In this document: one piece after another, positions 1 to 7,720 of the stretch
Layout of the letters: each line of letters begins with the position of its first letter
How positions within the stretch are numbered: the first letter of the stretch is position 1
From: Tissierellia bacterium
GTDB lineage: Bacteria > Bacillota > Clostridia > Tissierellales > Peptoniphilaceae
Assembly: GCA_030540635.1 (NCBI GenBank)
Contig: JAUNVW010000002.1
Location: 4,796 to 68,795, forward strand
Reading direction: 5' to 3'
Length of the DNA: 64,000 nt
The notes under the pieces: generated by a model
What the model saw: only the letters and a program-made list of their open reading frames with translations
Database searches by the model: none
Told to the model about the DNA's origin: nothing
Translations under genes and position numbers: made by a program

Positions 1-53
1 AGGAAGACTTGAGGAATCATTAATAGAATTCTTCTAAGAATAGTTTTCCACAT

Positions 54-1016
54 TTACAACTCTCCTCCTTGTTTTTCCCGAATCAGTTCCTTGTTTCCTG
101 CAACAAAATGTGTGTCCGACAAAGGCTCAAGATCATATACTCTACCTTCTTTATCGTAGTAGCGATCTTCCTCTTTTAGAAACTCATTTTCAACAGCGAT
201 CCGTTTATTATGGATCTCTTCTCGAATATTTGGATCCACTTCTGGTATCGCCGCAATGAGTCTTTTTGTATAAATATGTTGCGGATGATTATAAATATCT
301 TCCCGGGTTCCCGTTTCTACAAAACGACCCCGATGCATAATATTAATATAATCACACATATGACGGACAACTCCTAGATCATGGGATATGAATAGATAGG
401 TCAAATTAAATTGATCTTGAATATCTTTCATGTAATTTAACACTTGAGCTTGGACAGAAAGGTCCAAAGCCGAGGTTGGTTCGTCGGCGATGATTAATTT
501 CGGATTCGACGCAACAGCCCTTGCTACACCAAGACGTTGCCTTTGCCCCCCGGAAAACTCGTGGGGATATTTATAAATGGCATCGGATGGCATTCCGACA
601 ATATCTAGAAGTTCCAAGGTTCTGACCCGTTCTTCTTTCGGCGATAATCGATCAAAGTTTCGTAGTGGTTCACCGATAATATCGTAGACCCTTTTTTTCG
701 GGTCGAGAGAAGACAAGGAGTCTTGAAATATCATTTGAACATCTTTATTATATTGTATTCTTTTTCTTGCTCTTTTATTGGTTACATCCTCTTCTCCATA
801 AAGGATTGTACCGTCGGTTAACTTCTCGAGTCCAACGATGGCTTTCCCAATGGTTGATTTCCCCGAACCGGATTCCCCAATAAGACCGTAGGATTTTCCT
901 TCTTCAATCTCCAAATCGACGCCATCGACGGCGTAGACATAATCCACAATTGTGTTGAAGAATCCACCTCGGATCGGATAGTGAACTTTTAAGTTTTTAA
1001 CCGATAAAAAACCCAT
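54..1016 (-). CDS. oppF: Oligopeptide/dipeptide ABC importer ATPase, OppF type
   Basis: ATP-binding subunit that powers peptide uptake with OppD and two permeases at the membrane. The 320 residues show Walker A GESGSGKST (47-55), Q-loop IFQD (96-99), signature FSGGQRQR (about 154) and Walker B LIIADEP with TSALD (174-185). A charged C-terminal tail follows, as usual for OppF/AppF. The open frame runs 60 codons further upstream inside oppD. I chose ATG 1014-1016 because it has a GGGGGAG ribosome site and lies one base after the oppD stop. Read with oppD; permease and binding-protein genes are not in the window and may lie beyond base 1. Substrate is unknown. Confidence 0.93.
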   Translation of the reverse strand: MGFLSVKNLKVHYPIRGGFFNTIVDYVYAVDGVDLEIEEGKSYGLIGESGSGKSTIGKAIVGLEKLTDGTILYGEEDVTNKRARKRIQYNKDVQMIFQDSLSSLDPKKRVYDIIGEPLRNFDRLSPKEERVRTLELLDIVGMPSDAIYKYPHEFSGGQRQRLGVARAVASNPKLIIADEPTSALDLSVQAQVLNYMKDIQDQFNLTYLFISHDLGVVRHMCDYINIMHRGRFVETGTREDIYNHPQHIYTKRLIAAIPEVDPNIREEIHNKRIAVENEFLKEEDRYYDKEGRVYDLEPLSDTHFVAGNKELIREKQGGEL

Positions 1017-1017
1017 C

Positions 1018-2016
1018 TCAACTCTCCCCCCTAAAATGAAAATCCTTCCAACAAGTACAACGGACAAAATGCCCATTGCCAAGATCGTGAAGCACTGGAT
1101 GATCTTCGTGATGATCTTCGGGAATCCAAGGAATTCTCGGTGCAAAACGACAACCTGTTCGAGGTAGATGTCGTAAGGAGGGAACCATGCCCTCAATCAC
1201 ATGTAAATCTGCTTTTTCACTATCTTTTTGTGGAATGGAGTTTAGTAATGATCTCGTATATGGATGTTTAGGATCATTGAACAAATCATAAACATTTGCT
1301 ACTTCAATGATTTGTCCAGCGTACATCACCGCCACACGATCAGCCGTTTGTGCGACTACTCCTAAATCGTGGGTGATAAAGATAATACCTGCATCAATTT
1401 CATCTTGCAGATCTTTTAGTAAATCTAGTATTTGTGCTTGTATTGTTACATCTAATGCCGTTGTCGGTTCATCGGCAATGAGAATTTGCGGCTTACAAGA
1501 AAGTGCTATCGCAATGATAACTCGCTGACGCATTCCTCCGGAAAGTTCATGGGGAAATTGTCGAAGCATTCGTTTGGGATTACTAATCCCTACTTGTTCC
1601 AATAACTGAGTCGCCCGCTCCCGTCGCTGTTTATCATTTAAGTCCGTATGATAAATCAGTGCTTCTTCAATCTGTTCTCCCACTCTCATCAGTGGATTCA
1701 ATGCCGATAGCGGGTCTTGGAAAATCATTCCAATCTCTCCGCCCCGTACTTTGTTATATTCATCTTCGGAGTATTCGAGTATATTTTCTCCGTTGTATAT
1801 GGCCTCTCCCGAGATCCGGGTGTAATTCATATTATGAAGACCCATAATCGTTGTGGCAAGGGTCGACTTCCCGCAACCGGATTCTCCTACAATGGCTAGG
1901 ATTTCATTTCGATATAAATCAATGGAAACATCATCCACGGCATCGTAGTAATCTTGACCGATCTTGAAACCAGTGTGCATATGTTTGATTTCAAGTATTT
2001 TGTCGTGCCTTTTCAA
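1018..2016 (-). CDS. oppD: Oligopeptide/dipeptide ABC importer ATPase, OppD type
   Basis: Second ATPase of the peptide importer, 332 residues. Walker A is GESGCGKST (44-52), the signature LSGGMRQR, and Walker B ILIADEP followed by TTALD. The C-terminal oligopeptide-transporter tail with CRFAPRIP and a later CTCW is the usual OppD/DppD extension. The start is TTG (2014-2016) with GGGGGAGG about six bases ahead. The gene is first behind a consensus promoter at 2153-2181, so this operon appears to begin with the ATPases rather than with the binding protein. That order differs from the classic oppABCDF arrangement and suggests the membrane subunits follow downstream or sit elsewhere. Confidence 0.93.
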   Translation of the reverse strand: MKRHDKILEIKHMHTGFKIGQDYYDAVDDVSIDLYRNEILAIVGESGCGKSTLATTIMGLHNMNYTRISGEAIYNGENILEYSEDEYNKVRGGEIGMIFQDPLSALNPLMRVGEQIEEALIYHTDLNDKQRRERATQLLEQVGISNPKRMLRQFPHELSGGMRQRVIIAIALSCKPQILIADEPTTALDVTIQAQILDLLKDLQDEIDAGIIFITHDLGVVAQTADRVAVMYAGQIIEVANVYDLFNDPKHPYTRSLLNSIPQKDSEKADLHVIEGMVPSLRHLPRTGCRFAPRIPWIPEDHHEDHPVLHDLGNGHFVRCTCWKDFHFRGES

Positions 2017-2344
2017 TCGGCCTCCCCCTCTCTAAATTACCATGGAGCATTTTCTAAGTAGTTCACATATAATATTTTTTTAGTAAATTAGTATGTGAAA
2101 GCATTAAGCGTATGTTTCACCCTTTTCAAATATTGCTCACATAGTTATTACTATTTTAATTCTAAAAAGCAAAATTGTCAATTAAAAACAATCAATTTGG
2201 TAGGAGTAATTCATTATCACCCTATAAAAAACCCGTCTATACCAACAATATGTCGCCGTATATAATTTACCGACCGAATATATAGTGTTTTTTTGATCAT
2301 TTTAAGATCTTAGGGATTTCTAAAACAAAGAATTCGAAAAAATA
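2017..2344. other. Intergenic region between oppD and the pfkB gene
   Basis: No gene is visible here. It holds the oppD promoter and, inside the expected oppD leader, an inverted repeat with arms TTCACATA (2062-2069) and TATGTGAA (2092-2099) around a 22-base loop. The repeat could be an operator or a leader hairpin. The rest is AT-rich with no recognisable riboswitch. Confidence 0.5.
2153..2181 (-). promoter_or_regulatory. Promoter of oppD-oppF
   Basis: On the minus strand TTGACA (2176-2181) and TAAAAT (2153-2158) are separated by exactly 17 bases, a near-consensus sigma-A promoter. Transcription should start near 2146, leaving a leader of about 130 bases before the oppD TTG start. Confidence 0.72.
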
Positions 2345-2353
2345 TGATATACT
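2345..2353 (+). promoter_or_regulatory. Extended -10 promoter element of the pfkB gene
   Basis: TG-A-TATACT at 2345-2353 is an extended -10 element, with no convincing -35 at 17 bases. It lies about 28 bases before the chosen ATG. The same TGATATACTGAAA string precedes the exonuclease III gene at 21750. Confidence 0.5.
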
Positions 2354-2381
2354 GAAATGAATATGAGAGAAGGTGAATATG

Positions 2382-3299
2382 ATGATTTATACTGTGACAT
2401 TAAATCCATCGGTGGATTTAATCGTAGAATTAGATCATTTGGAACTGGGAACATTAAATCGAATGAATAATGATATGAAAGTTCCCGGCGGAAAAGGAAT
2501 CAGCGTATCCCGTGTACTTCGACGTTTGGGGATGCCATCGGTGGCCACTGGCTTTATCGGAGGTTTCACCGGTCGTTTTATTGACGAATGGCTTCGGGGT
2601 GAAGATATCGCTTCCGAATTTATTGAAATCGACGACGATTCTAGAATTAATATTAAGCTTTTAAAACAGAACGAAACGGTGATCAATGGGAAGGGACCGT
2701 CAGTTTCCATCCAAGAAGTCCAGGCATTTCTATACTATATGTCCCGGGTTGGAGAAGGAGATATTGTGATCATGAGTGGAACAATCCCTCCCAATGTGGA
2801 CCGAGATATTTACGATCGTATTATCCATATTTGCAAAGCCAATCGATCGGAATTTGTCGTTGATGCCCCACCAAAAAGGCTTTTACGCCATTTAAAAGAA
2901 GGTCCCCTGTTAATTAAGCCGAATTTAATGGATTTAAGTCAGATGTTCAATGCCCCGATAAAATCAAAGGATGATATTATCAAGTACGGTCAACAAACCG
3001 TTGAGCTCGGCGCTAAATTTTCCATTGTTTCCCTTGGAGAACTTGGGGGTATTCTCTTTACCGATGAAGGTAAGATTTACGAAACCGAACGAATTACCGG
3101 TGACTATGTAAATTCCGAAGGTTCTCGAGATGCCATGATTGCCGGTTTTATCTCGACATGGATAAAAACCGCCGATGCTGAGGAATCCTTTCGAATGGCA
3201 ACAGCCGCCGCCTCTGCCACAGCCTTCACCAAGGATTTGGCAAAGAGAGATCAAATTTTCAAATTAAAAGATTCCATTATCATTAAAGAATTACAGTAA
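2382..3299 (+). CDS. PfkB-family sugar kinase (1-phosphofructokinase / tagatose-6-phosphate kinase type)
   Basis: ATP-dependent kinase of phosphorylated sugars, cytoplasmic, 305 residues. The N-terminus MIYTVTLNPSVDL and the substrate loop PGGKGISVSRVL (35-46) are typical of FruK/LacC. The catalytic signature, normally GAGD, reads GSRD (247-250) within NSEGSRDAMIAGF. The catalytic aspartate remains, but the anion-hole alanine-glycine pair is replaced by serine-arginine. The start could be GTG 2373 or ATG 2379. ATG 2382 fits both the family N-terminus and the GAGAAGG site eight bases ahead. The gene is alone, without a PTS or fruR partner, so which of the two substrates it uses cannot be told. 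Confidence 0.85.
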   Translation: MIYTVTLNPSVDLIVELDHLELGTLNRMNNDMKVPGGKGISVSRVLRRLGMPSVATGFIGGFTGRFIDEWLRGEDIASEFIEIDDDSRINIKLLKQNETVINGKGPSVSIQEVQAFLYYMSRVGEGDIVIMSGTIPPNVDRDIYDRIIHICKANRSEFVVDAPPKRLLRHLKEGPLLIKPNLMDLSQMFNAPIKSKDDIIKYGQQTVELGAKFSIVSLGELGGILFTDEGKIYETERITGDYVNSEGSRDAMIAGFISTWIKTADAEESFRMATAAASATAFTKDLAKRDQIFKLKDSIIIKELQ

Positions 3300-3328
3300 A
3301 AGATCAAGGCTTTGCCTTGATCTTTTTT
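3300..3328 (+). terminator. Terminator after the pfkB gene
   Basis: Perfect 11-base stem AAGATCAAGGC / GCCTTGATCTT with loop TTT, followed by a T run. It starts directly after the pfkB stop codon. Confidence 0.9.
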
Positions 3329-3349
3329 AATGAAATAAGTTTGGAGATG

Positions 3350-4582
3350 CTATGGAATAAGACCAGGAATTAGGGCATTGATCAGCATTTTTAATACCGT
3401 GATTCCCACAAGATTTAATACAATGGCCGAAGGAACTTCCCCCAGTAAAATCAAACCCATTGCAGATAGACGATCCTTTTTAGAAATATCCCGATAGAGA
3501 AAGTTGATCAATAAAAAGGCCCCTAAAATTAAATGGAAGAAAAAGATAAAGGGATGCTCCGTTAAAAAAGATGAAGATAATATGGCACCGGGAAATCCAA
3601 AGAGACTCGTTCTCTTCGGAAGATAAGCGATAAGCTCAAGTAAACCGATGATTATCGCCGTCATTAATAGGGCCGGTTTTTTTGCTCCTCGATCATCCAC
3701 CATACCCTTTGCTAGACGAAGTCCCAAGGCCAGGATAATCAATCGATATATTCCATGGATCAATGCTAAAAATACGGCAACAAAATAGACGAAGATCACC
3801 GGACCTGTGCCTAGCATTAAATGAAAATTACGGATGAAGAGTAATAAGGGCAATAAAGTTATAATCGAATAAAAAACAAGGGCGACATTTCTCTTCTTCG
3901 ATCCTTCTCCACCCAATAGGGATAATGTATTTTGGAGAAATGGACCGAGTTTTTCTTCCCAATCATCGATCTTTTCAGTAATATCCTTTCCCATTTTACG
4001 GATTTTTTCAATGACTGGTGTTTCTTCCCCATCGGCTTTGTCCCCATCGACAAATTCTCTATCGGTATTGACTTCGGAAAAAAGCTCTTCCCGTGAAGGT
4101 GGTTTGAATTCTTCCCCATCTTTTTTCCCATGGTGATCTATAGGATCAATTTCATAGATAAAGTCATTTTTTTCTTCTCCTTCGATGACGCCGGTATCCT
4201 CCCATGTTTTTATTCTTTCTCCTTTCTCCTTTTGATTTCCAGCGGAAAATAATTCATCAATGGATTGAAACTCAAAGGAACCGGTTCGATCGAAAATGGT
4301 TTCTTCCGGTACCTTTCCTTCTTTTTTTAAAATTTCTTCCCGTTTTTTTAAAATCTCCTCTTCCATTTCCTGTCGGATTTGATCTTTTGTAATGGTATGG
4401 ATATCTTTGGTAAAGCCTTCCTCTTCCAAATTATTATCCTTTGTATGGGAAAGATTATCGGAAGAAGACTCTGCCGGAGATTCGTCATAATGTTTCAAGA
4501 TATAATTTTTTATATGAATACCACAGCGGTAGCAATAATTGGCATTGTCGGATACTTTTGTTCCACATTTGGGACAGTACAT
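3350..4582 (-). CDS. Zinc-ribbon membrane protein of unknown function
   Basis: A 410-residue protein. It opens with a double-cysteine zinc ribbon (CPKCG at 3-7 and CYRCG at about 17-21). A long, highly charged, mostly acidic linker follows (about 40-205). The last 190 residues hold five or six hydrophobic segments, among them VFYSIITLLPLLLFI and PALLMTAIIIGLL. The architecture matches many Bacillota zinc-ribbon membrane proteins that have no assigned function. The start ATG has GAGGTGAT ahead of it. A possible promoter TTGACG-16-TATAAA lies at 4599-4626 but would leave almost no leader. No operon partner is seen, and I do not assign a function. Confidence 0.82.
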   Translation of the reverse strand: MYCPKCGTKVSDNANYCYRCGIHIKNYILKHYDESPAESSSDNLSHTKDNNLEEEGFTKDIHTITKDQIRQEMEEEILKKREEILKKEGKVPEETIFDRTGSFEFQSIDELFSAGNQKEKGERIKTWEDTGVIEGEEKNDFIYEIDPIDHHGKKDGEEFKPPSREELFSEVNTDREFVDGDKADGEETPVIEKIRKMGKDITEKIDDWEEKLGPFLQNTLSLLGGEGSKKRNVALVFYSIITLLPLLLFIRNFHLMLGTGPVIFVYFVAVFLALIHGIYRLIILALGLRLAKGMVDDRGAKKPALLMTAIIIGLLELIAYLPKRTSLFGFPGAILSSSFLTEHPFIFFFHLILGAFLLINFLYRDISKKDRLSAMGLILLGEVPSAIVLNLVGITVLKMLINALIPGLIP

Positions 4583-4696
4583 AACATCACCTCTCTTGTT
4601 TATATTATATCATAGAATATCGTCAAGAATCTTTTGTTGAAATATTGTAAACTTTATGCATCCTTTTTGCAATCCTTCATCAAAATGTATGCGCCC

Positions 4697-4725
4697 TTGT
4701 ATTTTACAGATTTTCTATATATAAT
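4697..4725 (+). promoter_or_regulatory. Promoter of the COG2509 flavoprotein gene
   Basis: TTGTAT (4697-4702), a 17-base spacer, then TATAAT (4720-4725). Predicted leader of about 37 bases ends with GGAGAGAGTGAA before the ATG. Confidence 0.65.
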
Positions 4726-4769
4726 AAATTAGATTATGAATGTGAATTTTCTGAAATGGAGAGAGTGAA

Positions 4770-6152
4770 ATGAAAAACTACGATATCATCATTGTTGGTG
4801 CTGGAGCTGCGGGGGTCTTTGCCTCCTACGAATTTACAAGACGAAAGACCAATGGGTCCATATTAATGATCGATAAGGGAAATCCAATCGAAAGACGGGT
4901 TTGCCCCATAAAAACAGGTAAAGTGCCCACTTGTATTTCCTGTGTGCCCTGTAATATTATGAATGGATTTGGTGGCGCTGGAACATTATCCGATGGAAAA
5001 TACAATATTACCAATGAATTTGGTGGTGATCTGCATAATTATATCGGGAAAGAAGAAGCCATATCCCTCATGGAATATGTCGACAAGGTGCTGTGCCGTT
5101 TCGATGATGGTGAATCAAAGCTATATACCACGGCAAAATCCGATTTAAAAACCCAATGCTTACGTTACGATCTCCATTTACTCGATGCGAAGGTACGCCA
5201 TTTTGGTACCGATCGAAATTTTGAAATTCTTAAAAAGATTGATAAATATATCGAAGAAAAAGTGGATAAAATCTTCAACACATCCGTTGAGAAGGTTTCA
5301 CGGCAAGACGGTGGTTTTCTTATTACAACGAATAAAGGAGATAAGTATTTTTGTAAGGACCTCATCTTAGCTTCTGGACGTTCTGGTTCCAAATGGATTT
5401 CGGAAGTATGCAAAGAACAAGGCATTGAATTAAAAAGTAATAAAGTCGATATCGGCGTACGGGTGGAATTACCCGCCGCAGTATTTAAACATATTACCGA
5501 TGATGTTTATGAATCAAAAATTGTCTATCAAACGGAAAAATACAATGATTTAGTCCGTACTTTTTGCATGAATCCCAATGGGGAAGTCGTCGCTGAAAAC
5601 ACCAATGGGGTAATCACCGTCAATGGTCATGCCTATTCTGATCCTAAGTTTCACACGGAAAACACGAACTTCGCCCTTCTAGTGTCCAACACCTTTACCG
5701 AGCCTTTCCGTAACTCCAATGAATACGGCGAGTCCATCGCAAAACTATCCAATATGTTGGGAGGCGGTGTTTTAATGCAACGTTTCGGTGATTTAAGAAA
5801 GGGCCGACGTTCCAGTGAACGGCGAATGAAAAAATGCTTTACAAGACCGACACTAAAGGCGACTGCTGGCGATTTATCCCTCGTCATTCCCAAACGACAA
5901 TTGGATGATATTATCGAAATGATTTATCGATTGGATAAAATAGCACCGGGAACAGCCAACGAAGACACCTTGCTTTACGGTGTGGAGGTTAAGTTTTACA
6001 ATTCACGAGTTGCTGTCAACGAAAATCTCATGACTTCAGTGGAAGGTCTATATTGTATTGGGGACGGTTCTGGCGTAACCCATTCCCTTTCTCAAGCATC
6101 GGCATCCGGTGTGTTAATCGCCCGTCTATTAGACGATAAATATAAAAATTAG
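4770..6152 (+). CDS. FAD-dependent dehydrogenase-like protein (COG2509 type)
   Basis: Predicted cytoplasmic flavoprotein of 460 residues. It starts with a Rossmann FAD motif, IIIVGAGAAGVFASYEF (about 6-22). A cysteine cluster follows (C at about 46, 55, 58 and 61), then GFGGAGTLSDGK, the hallmark of the uncharacterised COG2509 dehydrogenases. A second flavin motif, GLYCIGDGSGVTHSLSQA, lies near the C-terminus. The start is an ATG with GGAGAGAG upstream. The next gene begins 12 bases after its stop and is probably co-transcribed. The physiological substrate of this family is not known. The cysteine cluster might bind metal or be redox-active, which is an inference only. Confidence 0.85.
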   Translation: MKNYDIIIVGAGAAGVFASYEFTRRKTNGSILMIDKGNPIERRVCPIKTGKVPTCISCVPCNIMNGFGGAGTLSDGKYNITNEFGGDLHNYIGKEEAISLMEYVDKVLCRFDDGESKLYTTAKSDLKTQCLRYDLHLLDAKVRHFGTDRNFEILKKIDKYIEEKVDKIFNTSVEKVSRQDGGFLITTNKGDKYFCKDLILASGRSGSKWISEVCKEQGIELKSNKVDIGVRVELPAAVFKHITDDVYESKIVYQTEKYNDLVRTFCMNPNGEVVAENTNGVITVNGHAYSDPKFHTENTNFALLVSNTFTEPFRNSNEYGESIAKLSNMLGGGVLMQRFGDLRKGRRSSERRMKKCFTRPTLKATAGDLSLVIPKRQLDDIIEMIYRLDKIAPGTANEDTLLYGVEVKFYNSRVAVNENLMTSVEGLYCIGDGSGVTHSLSQASASGVLIARLLDDKYKN

Positions 6153-6164
6153 GAAGTGATCAAT

Positions 6165-6722
6165 TTGAACAGTGCGTTTCAAACAAGCAAAGAAGTAGAA
6201 GAACAAATTGAAGGTCTAAAAAGGACTTTACGCATATATTTTGAAGGGGAATTACAGTATTCCTATCGTCTTCAGGAACTCTCTTACCCCTTTGAAGAAG
6301 ATGAAGATTTAAAGAAAATTTTAGATATATTTGACGGTGCCTATACCATGAAGGACATCTTAAATTTTGAACAAGATGTGCGAGTAACTGCCGTCAATCA
6401 CGAAGAAAAACTCGCCTTTTATTACGATACGGATCAAAAATTTACCGAGGCTCGAAAAAAGACACTAGAACATTATCCGAAGGATCTCGATCTCGGTTAT
6501 CCTGTGGATTTTTGGATTGAAAAATGTGATGAAATCAATGCTTCACCGATCATCGCTTTACCCAGTGCCTTAATGGATACCATGGTGGATTTTTCCATGG
6601 CAAAATCCGGTTATAATGTCATTCGGATTAAACATAAAGAATTTGATTGGACATTGGACGGTGCCATCGATGTATTACGCCGATTTATTAAAAATTCAAA
6701 AAACAAAAACTTTGTTTGGTAG
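6165..6722 (+). CDS. Hypothetical protein in operon with the COG2509 flavoprotein
   Basis: A soluble 185-residue protein that I do not recognise. The N-terminal half is rich in charged residues and likely helical (EVEEQIEGLKRTLR, then an acidic FEEDEDLKKIL stretch). The C-terminal half mixes short hydrophobic stretches such as SPIIALPSALMDTMVDF. No signal peptide, membrane segment or known catalytic motif is visible. The open frame can start at GTG 6156, but TTG 6165 has AGGAAG eight bases ahead and is preferred. It follows the flavoprotein gene closely and shares its terminator, so the two probably act together or are co-regulated. Confidence 0.75.
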   Translation: MNSAFQTSKEVEEQIEGLKRTLRIYFEGELQYSYRLQELSYPFEEDEDLKKILDIFDGAYTMKDILNFEQDVRVTAVNHEEKLAFYYDTDQKFTEARKKTLEHYPKDLDLGYPVDFWIEKCDEINASPIIALPSALMDTMVDFSMAKSGYNVIRIKHKEFDWTLDGAIDVLRRFIKNSKNKNFVW

Positions 6723-6725
6723 ACA

Positions 6726-6754
6726 AAAACCCGGACTCATCTCCGGGTTTTTTT
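6726..6754 (+). terminator. Terminator after the flavoprotein operon, also facing yitT
   Basis: Stem AAAACCCGGA / TCCGGGTTTT around a six-base loop, with T and A runs on both sides. It can serve the plus-strand operon and the converging minus-strand gene. Confidence 0.88.
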
Positions 6755-7616
6755 AATCCATTTTTCGCCAACGCCAACCAAAAGTTTCCGATGCATTGGT
6801 GACGGTAATAAAGGCCTTGGGATCGGTGTTTTGAATGAACCGCTTCAAACGAACGTAATCCCGATTATTGACCACGGTTTGAACGACTTCTTTCTCCTTT
6901 TTCGTATATGCTCCCACCGCTCGATAAACATTGGCGGAACGGGTTAATTCTTGAATAAGAAAAGTACAGACTTCTTCTGGATGGGCCGTGTTAATGATGC
7001 AGAGCTTCGATGTATTTAAACCATCGATGGTATGATCGATGATGAGTCCATTTAAAATCACGCCCACAAGGGAATATAAGGCAATCCGTGGACCATAGGC
7101 ATAGCCTGCTAGGACCGTGACGATAAAGTCGACGATTAAACAGCCTTTTCCCAATTCTAGTCCATAGTATTTATGAAAGATTTTAGCAAATATATCCGAT
7201 CCTCCCGTGGAAGCATAGTTATTTAATACCATACCCACGCCACTTCCGTAGAGAAGGACGGCTGCCACCAATTGGATAAATGGATCGTCGATAAACGGTT
7301 TTTCCATGGGCACCAATTGCTCCAAAAGCCATACAAATACCGATAAACCTAGGGCAGCCATTACGGTTTTAATCCCAAAGGCTCGTCCCAGTACAAGATA
7401 ACCAATAATAAACAAGACGATATTAATGAGAATCAGTAATGCTCCCGTTGACAAAGGCAAATATTTCGAAAGGACCATGGCCATTCCCGTAGCCCCACCT
7501 AAGGAAAAGTGATTCGGCAATAGAAAAAAATGAATCCCGAGACCAATCATGACGACGCCAATTATAATCATTAGGATTTCTTTTTTCTTCCCCTGTTGTA
7601 TTTTTTCTTTTCTCAT
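6753..7616 (-). CDS. YitT family membrane protein
   Basis: Integral membrane protein of 287 residues. The DUF161 region provides five or so transmembrane helices (from about residue 12, including GGATGMAMVLSKYLPLSTGAL, to about 200). A C-terminal soluble DUF2179 domain follows, ending in ITVTNASETFG. These features are typical of the YitT/YebE family in Bacillota. The family is widespread and its transported substrate is not settled. The start ATG has AAGGGGGAACGAA ahead. Monocistronic between terminators at 6726 and 7663. Confidence 0.9.
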   Translation of the reverse strand: MRKEKIQQGKKKEILMIIIGVVMIGLGIHFFLLPNHFSLGGATGMAMVLSKYLPLSTGALLILINIVLFIIGYLVLGRAFGIKTVMAALGLSVFVWLLEQLVPMEKPFIDDPFIQLVAAVLLYGSGVGMVLNNYASTGGSDIFAKIFHKYYGLELGKGCLIVDFIVTVLAGYAYGPRIALYSLVGVILNGLIIDHTIDGLNTSKLCIINTAHPEEVCTFLIQELTRSANVYRAVGAYTKKEKEVVQTVVNNRDYVRLKRFIQNTDPKAFITVTNASETFGWRWRKMD

Positions 7617-7662
7617 TTCGTTCCCCCTTCCCGATCAAATTAATTATAACACAATGATAAAT

Positions 7663-7703
7663 AAAAACACTCGAATTTTCCATTTGAAAATTCGAGTGTT
7701 TTT
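7663..7703. terminator. Hairpin terminator, left copy of a repeated hairpin
   Basis: Perfect 18-base stem (7663-7680 with 7686-7703) and five-base loop CATTT, ending the ABC exporter operon on the minus strand. Its sequence is almost the same as the hairpin at 12299-12337. The two bracket the accessory block. Confidence 0.85.
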
Positions 7704-7720
7704 AATGACGGATCCCACTT

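Noticed and set aside
1-53. A gene fragment at the left edge
   Set aside because: Only 53 bases after the oppF stop are visible; no start, motif or clear hairpin can be supported.
1017-1196. A 60-codon N-terminal extension of OppF
   Set aside because: It lies inside oppD in another frame, has no ribosome site, and the family N-terminus begins at ATG 1016.
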